Source: an uncultured bacterium (GTDB lineage: Bacteria > Cyanobacteriota > Vampirovibrionia > Gastranaerophilales > Gastranaerophilaceae). Taken from it: a stretch of DNA of 64,000 nucleotides. The notes under the pieces are model-generated. The model was not told where the DNA came from. It saw nothing but the letters and a program-made list of their open reading frames with translations, and searched no databases. Position numbers and translations under genes: made by a program. The stretch lies in NCBI GenBank assembly GCA_949286705.1, contig CASEDF010000004.1, positions 124,001-188,000 of the forward strand, in the 5' to 3' direction. This document shows, piece by piece, positions 8,868 through 19,330 of the stretch; within the stretch, counting starts at the first letter, position 1, and each line of letters opens with the position of its first letter.

Positions 8868-8964
8868 GAGTTCCGAAAATTCATTATTCTTCATGCTTTT
8901 CTCCTTTTTTAATATAATACCATTCTTTGCGAATTCATGCAATACATTACATAAGGTAAAGATT

Positions 8965-8994
8965 TTGGCAAAAAGTGTGTGTTTGTGTTATGAT
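8965..8994 (+). promoter_or_regulatory. Putative sigma-70 promoter of gyrB
   Basis: A -35-like TTGGCA (8965-8970) and a -10-like TATGAT (8989-8994) with an 18-nt spacer lie just upstream of gyrB. Confidence 0.5.
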
Positions 8995-9004
8995 ATTGAT
9001 ATAA

Positions 9005-11556
<2,552 letters not shown>

Positions 11557-11557
<1 letters not shown>

Positions 11558-11580
11558 TAAAGGGCTTTAATGCCCTTTAT
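11557..11580 (+). terminator. Rho-independent terminator after gyrB
   Basis: The stem ATAAAGGGC/GCCCTTTAT with a 6-nt loop is followed by TTTTAT. Confidence 0.75.
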
Positions 11581-11598
11581 TTTATAAAAGGAGAGATT

Positions 11599-12258
11599 AT
11601 GAAAAGAGAATTTATTTTTTTGGGGCCGCCGGCGTGCGGAAAAGGAACACAGACAAACACTTTGTCAGAATATTTAAAACTACCGCATGTGGACACAGGC
11701 TCACTTTTGAGAGCTGAGATTAAAAACGAAACCGAAGCCGGCAAAGAGGCAAAATCATATATTGATAAAGGTCAGCTTGTTCCGGTGGAACTTGTTACAC
11801 GAATTATTAAAAACAGATTATCACAGGATGACTGCAAAAACGGCTATATTCTGGATGGTTTTCCGAGAAGCACCGAGCAGGCCGAACAGCTTACAAAAAT
11901 GAACGAAGAAATTGATAAAGGTATTGAAACCAGATTTTCTGCAATATATTTTGACATAGACACAAACCTGCTTGTCGAAAGGATTGTAAATCGTCGTTCA
12001 TGCCCTGTTTGCGGAGAAATTTATAATCTCCTGTCAAAACCGCCTAAAGTTGAAGGCCACTGCGACAAAGACGGTGCTGAACTTACTCAGAGAAAAGATG
12101 ACACAAGAGAGGTTGCTCAATCAAGATTTGACACCTACAACAAAGAAACAGCACCTCTGGTTGAATACTATACAAAAAAAGGTGTTTTGAAATCAATTGA
12201 TGCAAACGGAACAATTGAAGAAGTTTGGGAAAGGTTATTAAAAGTTATCAATGATTAA
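11599..12258 (+). CDS. adk: Adenylate kinase
   Basis: Catalyses ATP + AMP to 2 ADP. The P-loop is GPPACGKGTQT (residues 8-18), and GFPRSTEQAEQL marks the AMP-binding region. The LID is the long zinc type, with CPVC (near 134-137) and a second half reading CDKD, so the metal site is Cys-Cys-Cys-Asp. Length is 219 residues, as in long-type bacterial enzymes. The start ATG follows AAAAGGAGAG. Its end overlaps map by 8 nt, indicating an adk-map pair like the one normally found next to secY, although here it follows gyrB instead. Confidence 0.97.
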   Translation: MKREFIFLGPPACGKGTQTNTLSEYLKLPHVDTGSLLRAEIKNETEAGKEAKSYIDKGQLVPVELVTRIIKNRLSQDDCKNGYILDGFPRSTEQAEQLTKMNEEIDKGIETRFSAIYFDIDTNLLVERIVNRRSCPVCGEIYNLLSKPPKVEGHCDKDGAELTQRKDDTREVAQSRFDTYNKETAPLVEYYTKKGVLKSIDANGTIEEVWERLLKVIND

Positions 12259-13006
12259 CAGAAAATCAAAAGAAGAAACAAAAAGAATGCGCCATGCCGG
12301 TCACATTGTTGCGCTGGTGCATCAAAAAATGCGTGAAGTAATAGAACCGGGGATTTCCACAAAAGAACTGGACGCGATTGCCGAAAAAATAATCAAAGAA
12401 AACCGTGCGATTCCGACATTTTTGGGATATAACGGATTTCCGGCATCAATCTGCGCCTCAATTAACGAAGAAGTCGTACACGGAATTCCGTCAGAAAAAA
12501 GGATTTTAAAAGAAGGCGACATCATAAGCATTGATGTCGGCGCAACCTATGGCGGGCTTGTCGGGGACGGCGCCTGGACATATCCGGTCGGAAAAATTTC
12601 CGCTGATGTTCAAAGACTTCTTGCAACAACAGAGGAATCACTTTTTGCAGGAATTGAACAGATGAGAGAAGGCAACGTGCTTGATGATGTTTCAGCTGCA
12701 ATTGAACGTGTTGCAAACCGTGAAAAATTCGGGATTGTACGACAATACGGCGGTCACGGTGTCGGACACAGCATGCATGAAGATCCTTTTTTGTTCAACT
12801 ACAGCGTAGGCGACAAAACTCATTTGAAAACCGGTATGGCAATCGCAATTGAGCCGATGCTTAACCTCGGCTGCGATGAAGTTACGGTAAACGAGCTTGA
12901 CGGCTGGACTGTAAGTACGGCTGACAAAAAACCTTCAGCGCACTTTGAACACTCTGTTATGGTAACAGAAGACGGCCCGTTGATTTTAACACAATTAATG
13001 CCGTAG
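12251..13006 (+). CDS. map: Methionine aminopeptidase, type I
   Basis: Removes the initiator Met from nascent proteins. The 251-residue pita-bread fold shows the metal ligands: two Asp in SIDVGATYGGLVGDGAWTY, His in GGHGVGHSMHEDP, Glu in AIEPML and Glu in FEHSVMVTEDGP. The HxxGH-like GHGVGHSMHE motif identifies type I. Translation is probably coupled to adk, as the genes overlap by 8 nt. An unknown gene follows after 8 nt. Confidence 0.97.
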   Translation: MINRKSKEETKRMRHAGHIVALVHQKMREVIEPGISTKELDAIAEKIIKENRAIPTFLGYNGFPASICASINEEVVHGIPSEKRILKEGDIISIDVGATYGGLVGDGAWTYPVGKISADVQRLLATTEESLFAGIEQMREGNVLDDVSAAIERVANREKFGIVRQYGGHGVGHSMHEDPFLFNYSVGDKTHLKTGMAIAIEPMLNLGCDEVTVNELDGWTVSTADKKPSAHFEHSVMVTEDGPLILTQLMP

Positions 13007-13014
13007 GAGAAAAA

Positions 13015-13635
13015 ATGAATTACTATATAGGCTTATCCTTGTCTTCCGGATCGACTGTTGATTCAGGATTGGCAATTATAGATGAATTTGGCAAATTAAT
13101 TCTCGTAGATAAATACTACAAGATGAACGATATTATATTCTTTTTTGAGAATTATTCATCTTTAAAGCAATCAAAAATCTGCGTTTCAATGCCGTGGGAC
13201 AGAACAATGCTTGAAGGCAAATGGCGGGTTTTGTCAAAACCATATCAACTTGTTGCAACAAACCCTCACATGCCGAATCAGGACAACTGGACTCAACGAT
13301 ACGCAACCCGCGGGTCTGATTTTTTCAGAGAACTCAATGAAAAAGGAATTCCCGTTCACCGTTTTGAATTGTATTTGACGCGGCAAAGTATGCATTTGAA
13401 TTCATGCTACAAAGAGCGTTCTCCGGCTGACTGCAAATTTCTGCAGCAGGCTTTGAAATACGAATGGGGTTTTGAAGATTTGCCGAATAACATGATGCCG
13501 ATGTCGCAATTAGAGGCGATTGTAGGTGCAATTTTGGCGAAAGAAGCGGCAAAAAATCCGGATAACATCAAAAAAATCGCGGAATTCAAAGGACTGGACG
13601 TAATTGATGTTATAAAAGTTCTTCAAAGAGTTTAA
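13015..13635 (+). CDS. Unknown protein with RNase H-fold-like N-terminus
   Basis: A 206-residue soluble protein that I do not recognise. The opening YIGLSLSSGSTVDSGLAIIDEFG, followed by a later CVSMPWDRTMLEGKWR strand, looks like the beta-strand start of the RNase H/actin-like fold seen in DUF429-type proteins. That is only a pattern impression. It lies 8 nt after map with a good AGGAG, so it is likely in the adk-map operon. Its 3' end overlaps the convergent tmk by 26 nt. Confidence 0.55.
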   Translation: MNYYIGLSLSSGSTVDSGLAIIDEFGKLILVDKYYKMNDIIFFFENYSSLKQSKICVSMPWDRTMLEGKWRVLSKPYQLVATNPHMPNQDNWTQRYATRGSDFFRELNEKGIPVHRFELYLTRQSMHLNSCYKERSPADCKFLQQALKYEWGFEDLPNNMMPMSQLEAIVGAILAKEAAKNPDNIKKIAEFKGLDVIDVIKVLQRV

Positions 13636-14221
13636 CGACTTCCGTGTGAATTTCTTCAACTGATTTTGACGCATCAAGAACCTTGACCCTTTGAGGTTCC
13701 TGTTTTGCTATTTCAAGATACCCTTCCCGTACACGATTGAAAAACTCCATGCCGGCGGATTCCATTCTGTCCTTAACTTGCCCCACACGGCTCATTGAGG
13801 TTTCCACATCTATATCAAACACAAAAGTCAAATCAGGGTGTCTGCCGTTCACGGCAAGTTCATTGAGCATTTTTATTCTCTCAACCGGCAATCCTCTGCC
13901 ATACCCCTGATAAGCAACGGAGCTGTCCGTATGCCTGTCGCAAAGTACAATTTTTCCGGCACAAACCGCAGGGTTCACAATCATATCAATATGCTGCGCC
14001 CTATCTGCCAGAAACAAAAACGACTCACATCTGTCTGACACATCCCCCTCGTAATTCAAAAGAATTTCCCTGATTTTTTCACCCAGACCCTTAGCTCCGG
14101 GTTCGCGCGTAATCACAACTTCATAACCTTTTTCAGTTAAATATTCTGCCAAAAGCTTCAGCTGTGTTGTCTTTCCGCAGCCGTCCGCGCCCTCAAATGT
14201 TATAAATAATCCTCGTTCCAT
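13610..14221 (-). CDS. tmk: Thymidylate kinase
   Basis: Phosphorylates dTMP to dTDP. The P-loop is GADGCGKTT (residues 10-18), the DR-x-type motif is CDRHTDSSVAYQGYGRG (near 94-110), and a lid-like RVGQVKDRMESAG segment follows. Length is 203 residues, normal for bacterial Tmk. The start codon has only weak Shine-Dalgarno character. Convergent overlap of 26 nt with the preceding plus-strand gene means the two share their 3' ends. The upstream spacer to the divergent prepilin is AT-rich. Confidence 0.96.
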   Translation of the reverse strand: MERGLFITFEGADGCGKTTQLKLLAEYLTEKGYEVVITREPGAKGLGEKIREILLNYEGDVSDRCESFLFLADRAQHIDMIVNPAVCAGKIVLCDRHTDSSVAYQGYGRGLPVERIKMLNELAVNGRHPDLTFVFDIDVETSMSRVGQVKDRMESAGMEFFNRVREGYLEIAKQEPQRVKVLDASKSVEEIHTEVVKLFEELL

Positions 14222-14321
14222 ACACTTAATTATACAACAATTATATTATAAAATGATAAATTATTTGACAAAAATTTAAAATTACGGAATAATAATTATA
14301 TAAAAAATAGGAGATCTAAAA

Positions 14322-15101
14322 ATGAACTATAATAAGGCTTTAAGAGTTACCCCCCCAGCAAACCCACGCATAGCAAAGGTTTTCAACCTTAAGGCTTTCA
14401 CATTAGCGGAAGTTTTGATAACTCTGGGGGTAATAGGCATTGTCGCGGCAATGACTATACCGACTTTAGTTGCCAATTATCAAAAAAAACAATTACTAAC
14501 TCAGAATAAACATGCTTACGCGCTTATTATTAATGCTCTAAACAACGTTAAAATAGATTCACCAAACCTGACATATAATACTTTATTTGACACTTCAAAA
14601 GATGCAAGCGAAGTTATGACAGAATTTTCCAAATACTTTAAAGGTGCAAAAATCAGACCCGCAAATAAGTCCTACAAAATAAAATATATGTCCCCTATCG
14701 AAAGCGAAAACGAGGATAACAAAAATAGCAGTTCTTCTATTGGCAATAACCATTTTCAACTTAACAACGGAATAATAATAGGCATTAAAATGTACGATAG
14801 CTGCGTACGATCTGAAGAATATCCCCGATATAATGCGGATGGTAGTTTGGCTACAGATGCCGACGGGAATGTAATATATTACACCGCGACTGATGAAAGT
14901 TGTGCTGATATAAAAGTTGATGTAAACGGTGAAAAAGCTCCCAACCAATACGGGAAAGATGTTTTTGGTGTCAGAGTAAAACCCGACAAATACAGTTTTC
15001 CATGTACAAGATTTTTCGGATGTGTTGAAAATATTATAAAATATAACGATTTTTATCCTAATATTATTGATTATGAAATTAACGGCGATTTTAGACAATA
15101 A
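14322..15101 (+). CDS. Type IV pilin-like/pseudopilin precursor with C7 leader tract (frame open)
   Basis: 259-residue precursor. The leader MNYNKALRVTPPANPRIAKV precedes NLKAFTLAEVLITLG, so cleavage is expected before Phe, with Ala at -1. After the helix the soluble domain carries paired cysteines (DSC, ESC, PCTRFFGC) and the lineage-typical DVNGEKAPNQYGKDVF motif. The start is ATG after AGGAG. Seven C in a row (14350-14356) are read as ACC CCC CCA. Eight C lead to TAA before the prepilin site and six lead to TAG. The gene stands alone between tmk (divergent) and rplA (convergent) and ends in a strong terminator. Confidence 0.88.
   Translation: MNYNKALRVTPPANPRIAKVFNLKAFTLAEVLITLGVIGIVAAMTIPTLVANYQKKQLLTQNKHAYALIINALNNVKIDSPNLTYNTLFDTSKDASEVMTEFSKYFKGAKIRPANKSYKIKYMSPIESENEDNKNSSSSIGNNHFQLNNGIIIGIKMYDSCVRSEEYPRYNADGSLATDADGNVIYYTATDESCADIKVDVNGEKAPNQYGKDVFGVRVKPDKYSFPCTRFFGCVENIIKYNDFYPNIIDYEINGDFRQ
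14350..14356 (+). repeat. C7 homopolymer in prepilin leader
   Basis: Seven C lie ten codons after the start. The tract has the opposite strand sense to the G tracts in the other prepilin leaders, yet is followed by the same agcaa as the plus-strand C tract at 2996-3005. Confidence 0.5.
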
Positions 15102-15102
15102 T

Positions 15103-15135
15103 AAAAAAGCACTTCCTTTATGGAAGTGCTTTTTT
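15103..15135. terminator. Bidirectional terminator between prepilin and rplA
   Basis: A perfect 14-bp stem AAAAAAGCACTTCC/GGAAGTGCTTTTTT with a 5-nt loop gives U-runs on both strands and serves both convergent genes. Confidence 0.85.
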
Positions 15136-15151
15136 ATTTATCAACTCATCA

Positions 15152-15877
15152 TTAAGCAATAAGTTCTTTAACTTCAGCCGCAAAGTTCTTAGGATCGATT
15201 TTAATACCGGGTCCCATTGTGGTAGACAAGTAAACTGATTTTACATAAGTACCTTTTGCGGATGAGGGTTTTGCTCTCAATATTGCATCAGCTAAAGTTG
15301 CATAGTTTTTAATCAAATCTTCTTCTTTGAATTGGATTTTGCCGATAGGGCAGTGAATCATACCCTGTTTATCGGCTCTGTATTCAACTTTACCTGCTTT
15401 AGCGTCTTTTACGGCACCTGCAATATCCATTGTAACAGTACCTGTTTTCGGGTTCGGCATCAAGCCTTTAGGACCCAAAACACGGCCTAATTTACCGAGC
15501 ATACCCATACAGTCAGGTGTTGCAATAAGTGTATCAAAGTCAAACCAGCCGCCTTCAATTTTTTCGATAATTTCTTCAGCGCCTGCAAAATCAGCTCCTG
15601 CTTCTTTTGCCTCGGTTGCTTTTGCACCTTTTGCTATAACGCAAACCTTAACATCTTTTCCCAAACCTGCCGGTAATACGACGGTTGATCTGATCTGCTG
15701 GTCTGCCTGTCTTACATCAATACCTAATCTCATATGGCATTCAACAGTTTCGTTGAATTTGGAAACTTCTTTTGCTATTTCCTGTAATTTTTTTACTGCA
15801 TCAACTGCTGTGGAAGGCTGTACAAAACCTTCAAGCATTTCCTGCATTTTTTTCTGTTTTTTAGTTAATTTTGACAT
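15152..15877 (-). CDS. rplA: Ribosomal protein L1
   Basis: L1 stalk protein of the 50S subunit; in many bacteria it also represses its own operon. The start is [10 protein letters not shown] at 15877, after AAAGGAAAAT, because the upstream extension of 22 codons covers a repeat-containing spacer. About 241 residues. Typical motifs are [26 protein letters not shown] and [10 protein letters not shown], followed by a PIGKIQF-like segment. It is last of rpmG-trnW-secE-nusG-rplK-rplA. rplJ-rplL do not follow: a terminator and a convergent prepilin do. Confidence 0.96.
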   Translation of the reverse strand: MSKLTKKQKKMQEMLEGFVQPSTAVDAVKKLQEIAKEVSKFNETVECHMRLGIDVRQADQQIRSTVVLPAGLGKDVKVCVIAKGAKATEAKEAGADFAGAEEIIEKIEGGWFDFDTLIATPDCMGMLGKLGRVLGPKGLMPNPKTGTVTMDIAGAVKDAKAGKVEYRADKQGMIHCPIGKIQFKEEDLIKNYATLADAILRAKPSSAKGTYVKSVYLSTTMGPGIKIDPKNFAAEVKELIA

Positions 15878-15926
15878 TTTATTTTCCTTTCGTGGTATTA
15901 GCGGACTGACGTCCTTCCATACATTC

Positions 15927-16006
15927 TCCGCCTGTGCAATCAAAGATTGCTGCGCTCACTTCATTAACATTCCGTTCGCAACGGCGGCATCGTAGAGCCT
16001 GCTCGC
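15927..16006 (-). repeat. GC-rich 80-nt intergenic repeat (copy A, rplK-rplA spacer)
   Basis: Aligns without gaps to the reverse complement of 62511-62590, about 65 of 80 positions alike, with the first 25 positions identical. Relative to the transcribed strand, both copies have the same orientation. Both keep the hairpin GCAATC-TTT-GATTGC. Confidence 0.75.
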
Positions 16007-16035
16007 CACACTATCGTGTGTCGACACCGCTCCGG

Positions 16036-16464
16036 CTACGCATCTTTCACAGTAACGCCCATAGCTCTGCAGGAACCTTTAATCATTTCAACTGCAGCGT
16101 CCATAGTTGTTGCGTTTAAGTCATTCATCTTTATTTTTGCGATTTCTTCAAGCTGTTCTCTTGTGATTTCAGCAACTTTGTCTTTGTTAGGTGCTGCTGA
16201 ACCTTTTGAAAGGTTAAGAGCTTTCTTGATTAAAACCGGTGCCGGAGGTGATTTTACGATGAATGAAAAACTTCTGTCTTCATATACATCAATAACTACA
16301 GGAATAATATATCCTGCCTGAGATTCTGTTTTAGCATTGAATTGCTTACAGAAATCCATAATGTTCACACCATGCTGACCCAAAGCAGGACCAACCGGCG
16401 GTGACGGATTTGCTTTTCCGGCTTCGATTTGAAGCTTGATTTTTCCTACTACTTTTTTTGCCAT
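16036..16464 (-). CDS. rplK: Ribosomal protein L11
   Basis: GTPase-centre protein of the 50S subunit. The start is [16 protein letters not shown] at 16464 with a GGAG upstream; the longer frame reaching 16518 is spacer. 142 residues, the usual length. [20 protein letters not shown] and the C-terminal SCRAMGVTV are diagnostic. nusG lies upstream and rplA downstream across a 158-nt spacer that contains the GC-rich repeat. That is much longer than usual for rplK-rplA. Confidence 0.97.
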   Translation of the reverse strand: MAKKVVGKIKLQIEAGKANPSPPVGPALGQHGVNIMDFCKQFNAKTESQAGYIIPVVIDVYEDRSFSFIVKSPPAPVLIKKALNLSKGSAAPNKDKVAEITREQLEEIAKIKMNDLNATTMDAAVEMIKGSCRAMGVTVKDA

Positions 16465-16569
16465 TTTTTTCTCCTTTTGTGGTTCTAGCGGTCTTAGGTT
16501 AACAGTTATTCCGTCCACCCTGATCCTTCCACATCTTTGTACTACATTTCGGCACCTTGTGCCACGGGT

Positions 16570-17208
16570 TTATAATTTAGTAATTTGTTTGTATTCCAAT
16601 TCAACAGGCGTTTCACGTCCGAAGATTGAAACATTTGCACGAAGTTTTGATTTGTCAGGATATACTTCAATAATATCCGCAACAAAATCTGAAAACGGAC
16701 CGGAAATAATTCTGACTTTATCACCTGCTTTAACATCCAATTCGATTTTTTCCGTTTGAGAAGATGAGCGGTGAATAATCTTTTTGATTTCGCTGTCGCG
16801 TGCAGGAATCGGTTTTTTGGCAGAGCCTACAAACTTTGTAACTCCTGCGGTGTGTCTTACAACATACCAGCTGTCTTCGTCCATAATCATTTCGACTAAA
16901 ACATAGCCCGGGAAGATTTTTTCTTCACGTTCCTGTTTTTTGCCGCCTTTCATCTGGGTAACTGTTTTTTGAGGAACTTCTACCCTGAAGATTTTTTCTC
17001 CCATATTCATATATTCAATACGTTTTTCAAGGTTTACTTTAACCTTATTTTCGTGACCTGAATATGTGTGGACAATATACCAGCGTTTTTGATTTTTCTT
17101 TGCCTGCTTTTCTGCGTTATCAGCTTCTTCTTGTGCTGCTGCTTCCGCTCTTTCTGCCTGCAAATCTTCGTTTAATTCTTCTTCCATTGATTTTTGTTTT
17201 TTAGTCAT
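16570..17208 (-). CDS. nusG: Transcription termination/antitermination protein NusG
   Basis: Binds RNA polymerase and links it to Rho or ribosomes. After an acidic, Ala/Glu-rich extension of about 40 residues comes the NGN domain (KRWYIVHTYSGHENKVKVNLEKR). The C-terminal KOW domain (KAGDKVRIISGPFSDFVADI) follows. FPGYVLVEM and TPVELEY are family marks. Length is 212 residues, with the extra N-terminal extension as in cyanobacterial NusG. It follows secE by 9 nt. Confidence 0.97.
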   Translation of the reverse strand: MTKKQKSMEEELNEDLQAERAEAAAQEEADNAEKQAKKNQKRWYIVHTYSGHENKVKVNLEKRIEYMNMGEKIFRVEVPQKTVTQMKGGKKQEREEKIFPGYVLVEMIMDEDSWYVVRHTAGVTKFVGSAKKPIPARDSEIKKIIHRSSSQTEKIELDVKAGDKVRIISGPFSDFVADIIEVYPDKSKLRANVSIFGRETPVELEYKQITKL

Positions 17209-17217
17209 AAGCCACCT

Positions 17218-17409
17218 TTATTTTATAAGACCGAAAAGTCCTTTGAAAATAATATCCATTAAATAAATTGCAACGGTAAATACAAATACGATAATAATTA
17301 CGAATACGGTTTCAGTGACGACCTGACGTTTTTCAGGCCAGCTTATCTTGCCCCATTCGGTTTTTACACCTCTGAAATATGTTTGTAAAGAGTTAATAAA
17401 TTTATCCAT
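17218..17409 (-). CDS. secE: Preprotein translocase subunit SecE
   Basis: Small single-span SecE of 63 residues. An amphipathic N-terminal helix contains the conserved GVKTEWGKISWPEKRQVVTET. A single transmembrane helix follows (about 33-53). It completes the SecYEG channel in the inner membrane; secG lies at 54.8 kb. The tRNA-Trp gene is 24 nt upstream and nusG follows after 9 nt, the usual bacterial order. Confidence 0.95.
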   Translation of the reverse strand: MDKFINSLQTYFRGVKTEWGKISWPEKRQVVTETVFVIIIVFVFTVAIYLMDIIFKGLFGLIK

Positions 17410-17433
17410 TTTGTATTTCCTTTTTAGTTAAAT

Positions 17434-17506
17434 CGCGCCCTGAAGGACTCGAACCCTCGACATCCGGTTTTGGAGACCGACGTTCTACCAACTGAACTAA
17501 GGACGC
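17434..17506 (-). tRNA. tRNA-Trp (CCA)
   Basis: On the minus strand a 73-nt cloverleaf begins GCGTCCT and ends AGGGCGC plus discriminator G. The D-arm is TAGTTCAGTTGGTAGAAC, the anticodon loop CTCCAAA gives anticodon CCA, and the T-arm has GGTTCGAGTC. CCA is not encoded. Its position between rpmG and secE is the usual one. Confidence 0.95.
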
Positions 17507-17560
17507 TTATCGGGGATATAATCCCCCGGACTCCGCTGTTATCGGCGTCCTCAGTCCGAC

Positions 17561-17728
17561 CTATTTTGTTTCTTTGTGAGTGGTGTGTTTTTTACAAGTC
17601 GGACAGTATTTTGAAAGTTCCAATCTGTCTTTAGTATTTTTTTTGTTTTTTACTGTTGTGTAGTTTCTTTCTTTGCAGTCTTCACATGCAAGAACTACCA
17701 TTCTGTCATTTTTTCCTTTGATACCCAT
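17561..17728 (-). CDS. rpmG: Ribosomal protein L33
   Basis: A 55-residue gene too short for usual ORF cut-offs. It begins [18 protein letters not shown] and has two Cys pairs (CEDC at 15-18 and CPTC at 42-45) that bind zinc. Residues [11 protein letters not shown] and RLELSKYCP are typical of L33. It starts the rpmG-trnW-secE-nusG-rplK-rplA unit. Confidence 0.93.
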   Translation of the reverse strand: MGIKGKNDRMVVLACEDCKERNYTTVKNKKNTKDRLELSKYCPTCKKHTTHKETK

Positions 17729-17766
17729 TTTTATATTCCTTTTTGTTATCTGATTTTTGACCTTTT

Positions 17767-17803
17767 AAAAATAGAATGTGAGAGAATTCCACATTCTATT
17801 TTT
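17767..17803. terminator. Perfect inverted repeat upstream of rpmG (terminator-like)
   Basis: Two perfect 14-bp arms AAAAATAGAATGTG/CACATTCTATTTTT surround a 9-nt loop, with U-runs on both sides. It is about 40 nt before the rpmG start, so it may be an attenuator-like or processing hairpin rather than a simple terminator. Confidence 0.5.
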
Positions 17804-17869
17804 CGGCTTATGATTTAATAATAACGCAAACAAAATAAAAAGCAAACAAATTGTAACAATTCATACATA

Positions 17870-17892
17870 AAAAAATACCGGCATGCGCCGGC
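17870..17892 (-). terminator. Terminator of the coiled-coil gene
   Basis: On the minus strand, CCGGC-GCAT-GCCGG is followed by TATTTTTTT directly after the stop of the 17901-18491 gene. Confidence 0.6.
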
Positions 17893-17900
17893 TGTTACTC

Positions 17901-18491
17901 TTAGAATTCAATCGGTCGTCTGTCACCAGACATCTTAGAAGGAGGAACATCATAAGAACCGAGTGAATCCGTTCTGAGTTTTTCCATATAAACCTGTCCG
18001 TTCTTAACAACCTGTTGAAGCTGTGTCAGATTGCCTTCGAGATTTGTAAGAACCTGCTCAACATAAAGCTCGGCGCCTTCGCGTGTTTTCATAGCTTCTT
18101 CTCTTGCCTGATGGCGGACGCTTTCGGCTTCTTCAAAAGCTTTACGTTTGATTTCTTCACATTCTTCCTGAACTTGCGCTCTGATTCTGTTGCCTTCTCT
18201 TTCAAGCGCTTTGATAAAATCGGCTTCGGACAATTTTCTGTCAGCCTCTTTTTGTGCGTCGCTTATAATTTTTTCGGCTTTTTGCTGAGCTTCTATTTGA
18301 AGTTCATCCCGTCTGCGCAAAAATGCTCTTGCCTCTTGAACTTCAACAGGAAGTGACGCGTATATTCTGTCAATTAATGTTTCTATTTCGCGTGTTTTTA
18401 CTATTGTATATTTTCTCGGGATTATCGGAAACCCTTCTTCCAGAGAAATTTCTAACATTTTAAGTAAATCGTATACTCCGTTTTGCTGCAT
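17901..18491 (-). CDS. Coiled-coil protein of unknown function (ATP-synthase b/DivIVA-like helix)
   Basis: A 196-residue soluble protein. Residues 1-55 look ordered (LLKMLEISLEEGFPIIPRKYTIVK). Then about 100 residues of continuous, highly charged coiled coil rich in Glu, Lys, Arg and Ala resemble the stalk of F0 subunit b or DivIVA-like proteins. No membrane helix is present. Resemblance to a conserved cyanobacterial coiled-coil family is an impression only. It is separated from coaD by about 93 nt and ends in its own terminator. Confidence 0.6.
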   Translation of the reverse strand: MQQNGVYDLLKMLEISLEEGFPIIPRKYTIVKTREIETLIDRIYASLPVEVQEARAFLRRRDELQIEAQQKAEKIISDAQKEADRKLSEADFIKALEREGNRIRAQVQEECEEIKRKAFEEAESVRHQAREEAMKTREGAELYVEQVLTNLEGNLTQLQQVVKNGQVYMEKLRTDSLGSYDVPPSKMSGDRRPIEF

Positions 18492-18584
18492 GATCTCCCC
18501 AACTTTCTATAACATGAATTCTAACCCGAGAGCATAGCCCTTGTCAAATAATTCAAGAAATTTTAAAACACATATTTTAACATA

Positions 18585-19055
18585 TCAACGATTTGTCAAA
18601 TATTCAAACACCGGTTTCGGAACAAACTTTGAAATATCGCCGTTGTTCTGCAAAATTTCGCGCACCGTGCTTGATGATATAAAGTTATATTCCGGTTTTG
18701 TAATCAAAAATACAGTCTGAATGTCGGGCGCCAGAGCACTATTGGTTTGAGAAAGCTGCATTTCATATTCAAAATCCGATACTGCCCGCAAGCCTCTTAT
18801 CAAAACTTCCGCACCTTTTTCACGGGCATATTCTATTGTTAAACCGTCAAAAGCATCAACTTCTACATTTCCTATATGTCCGACACTGTCTTTTATAAGT
18901 TTTACACGCTCGTCTACAGTCAAAAAAGCATTCTTTTCGGAATTTCTTGCAACGGCAATTATAACCTTGTCAAAAATTCCCGCACTTGTCTTTAAAACAT
19001 CCAGATGTCCGTTTGTTATAGGGTCAAAACTGCCAGGATATATCGCTATTTTCAT
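18585..19055 (-). CDS. coaD: Phosphopantetheine adenylyltransferase
   Basis: Transfers AMP to 4'-phosphopantetheine, the fourth step of CoA synthesis. The start is taken at MKIAIYPGSFDP (19055), preceded by AAAGGACG; the 8 extra upstream codons lack family similarity. The nucleotidyltransferase TxGH-type motif DPITNGHLD and the C-terminal ISSSTVRE are present. 156 residues is normal. It lies on the same strand as panC, panB and yvcK, forming a pantothenate/CoA neighbourhood. Confidence 0.96.
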   Translation of the reverse strand: MKIAIYPGSFDPITNGHLDVLKTSAGIFDKVIIAVARNSEKNAFLTVDERVKLIKDSVGHIGNVEVDAFDGLTIEYAREKGAEVLIRGLRAVSDFEYEMQLSQTNSALAPDIQTVFLITKPEYNFISSSTVREILQNNGDISKFVPKPVFEYLTNR

Positions 19056-19250
19056 ATTTTCGTCCTTTCGCTTATACATTATAACCCAAAAAGAACAGTC
19101 TTTTGTTAATTTTTGTTACAATAGACCGTCATTGTTGCAATTAATTATATCTGTTATATTTTAATAATATATAAGAAATATATAATCAAAAGATTTTATA
19201 CACACTACCTACTAACCTTTTACACGAGGAATTTGACACAAGATTCCAGG

Positions 19251-19278
19251 AGGCTTCTCAAAAAGAAGTCTTTTTTTT
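19251..19278 (+). terminator. Orphan plus-strand intrinsic terminator
   Basis: An 8-9 bp stem (aggcttct/agaagtct with one GU pair) and 5-nt loop are followed by eight T. No plus-strand gene precedes it. The 19080-19250 stretch is AT-rich and could hold a small RNA. Confidence 0.55.
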
Positions 19279-19330
19279 GCGCAAACAAACATTACCAATA
19301 TTAACACAATAAGATATAGTCTTCACCGCA

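Noticed and set aside
14595-15098. 167-residue minus-strand frame opposite the 14.3-kb prepilin
   Set aside because: Antisense to a well-formed pseudopilin; composition is Ile/Phe-rich by mirror effect.
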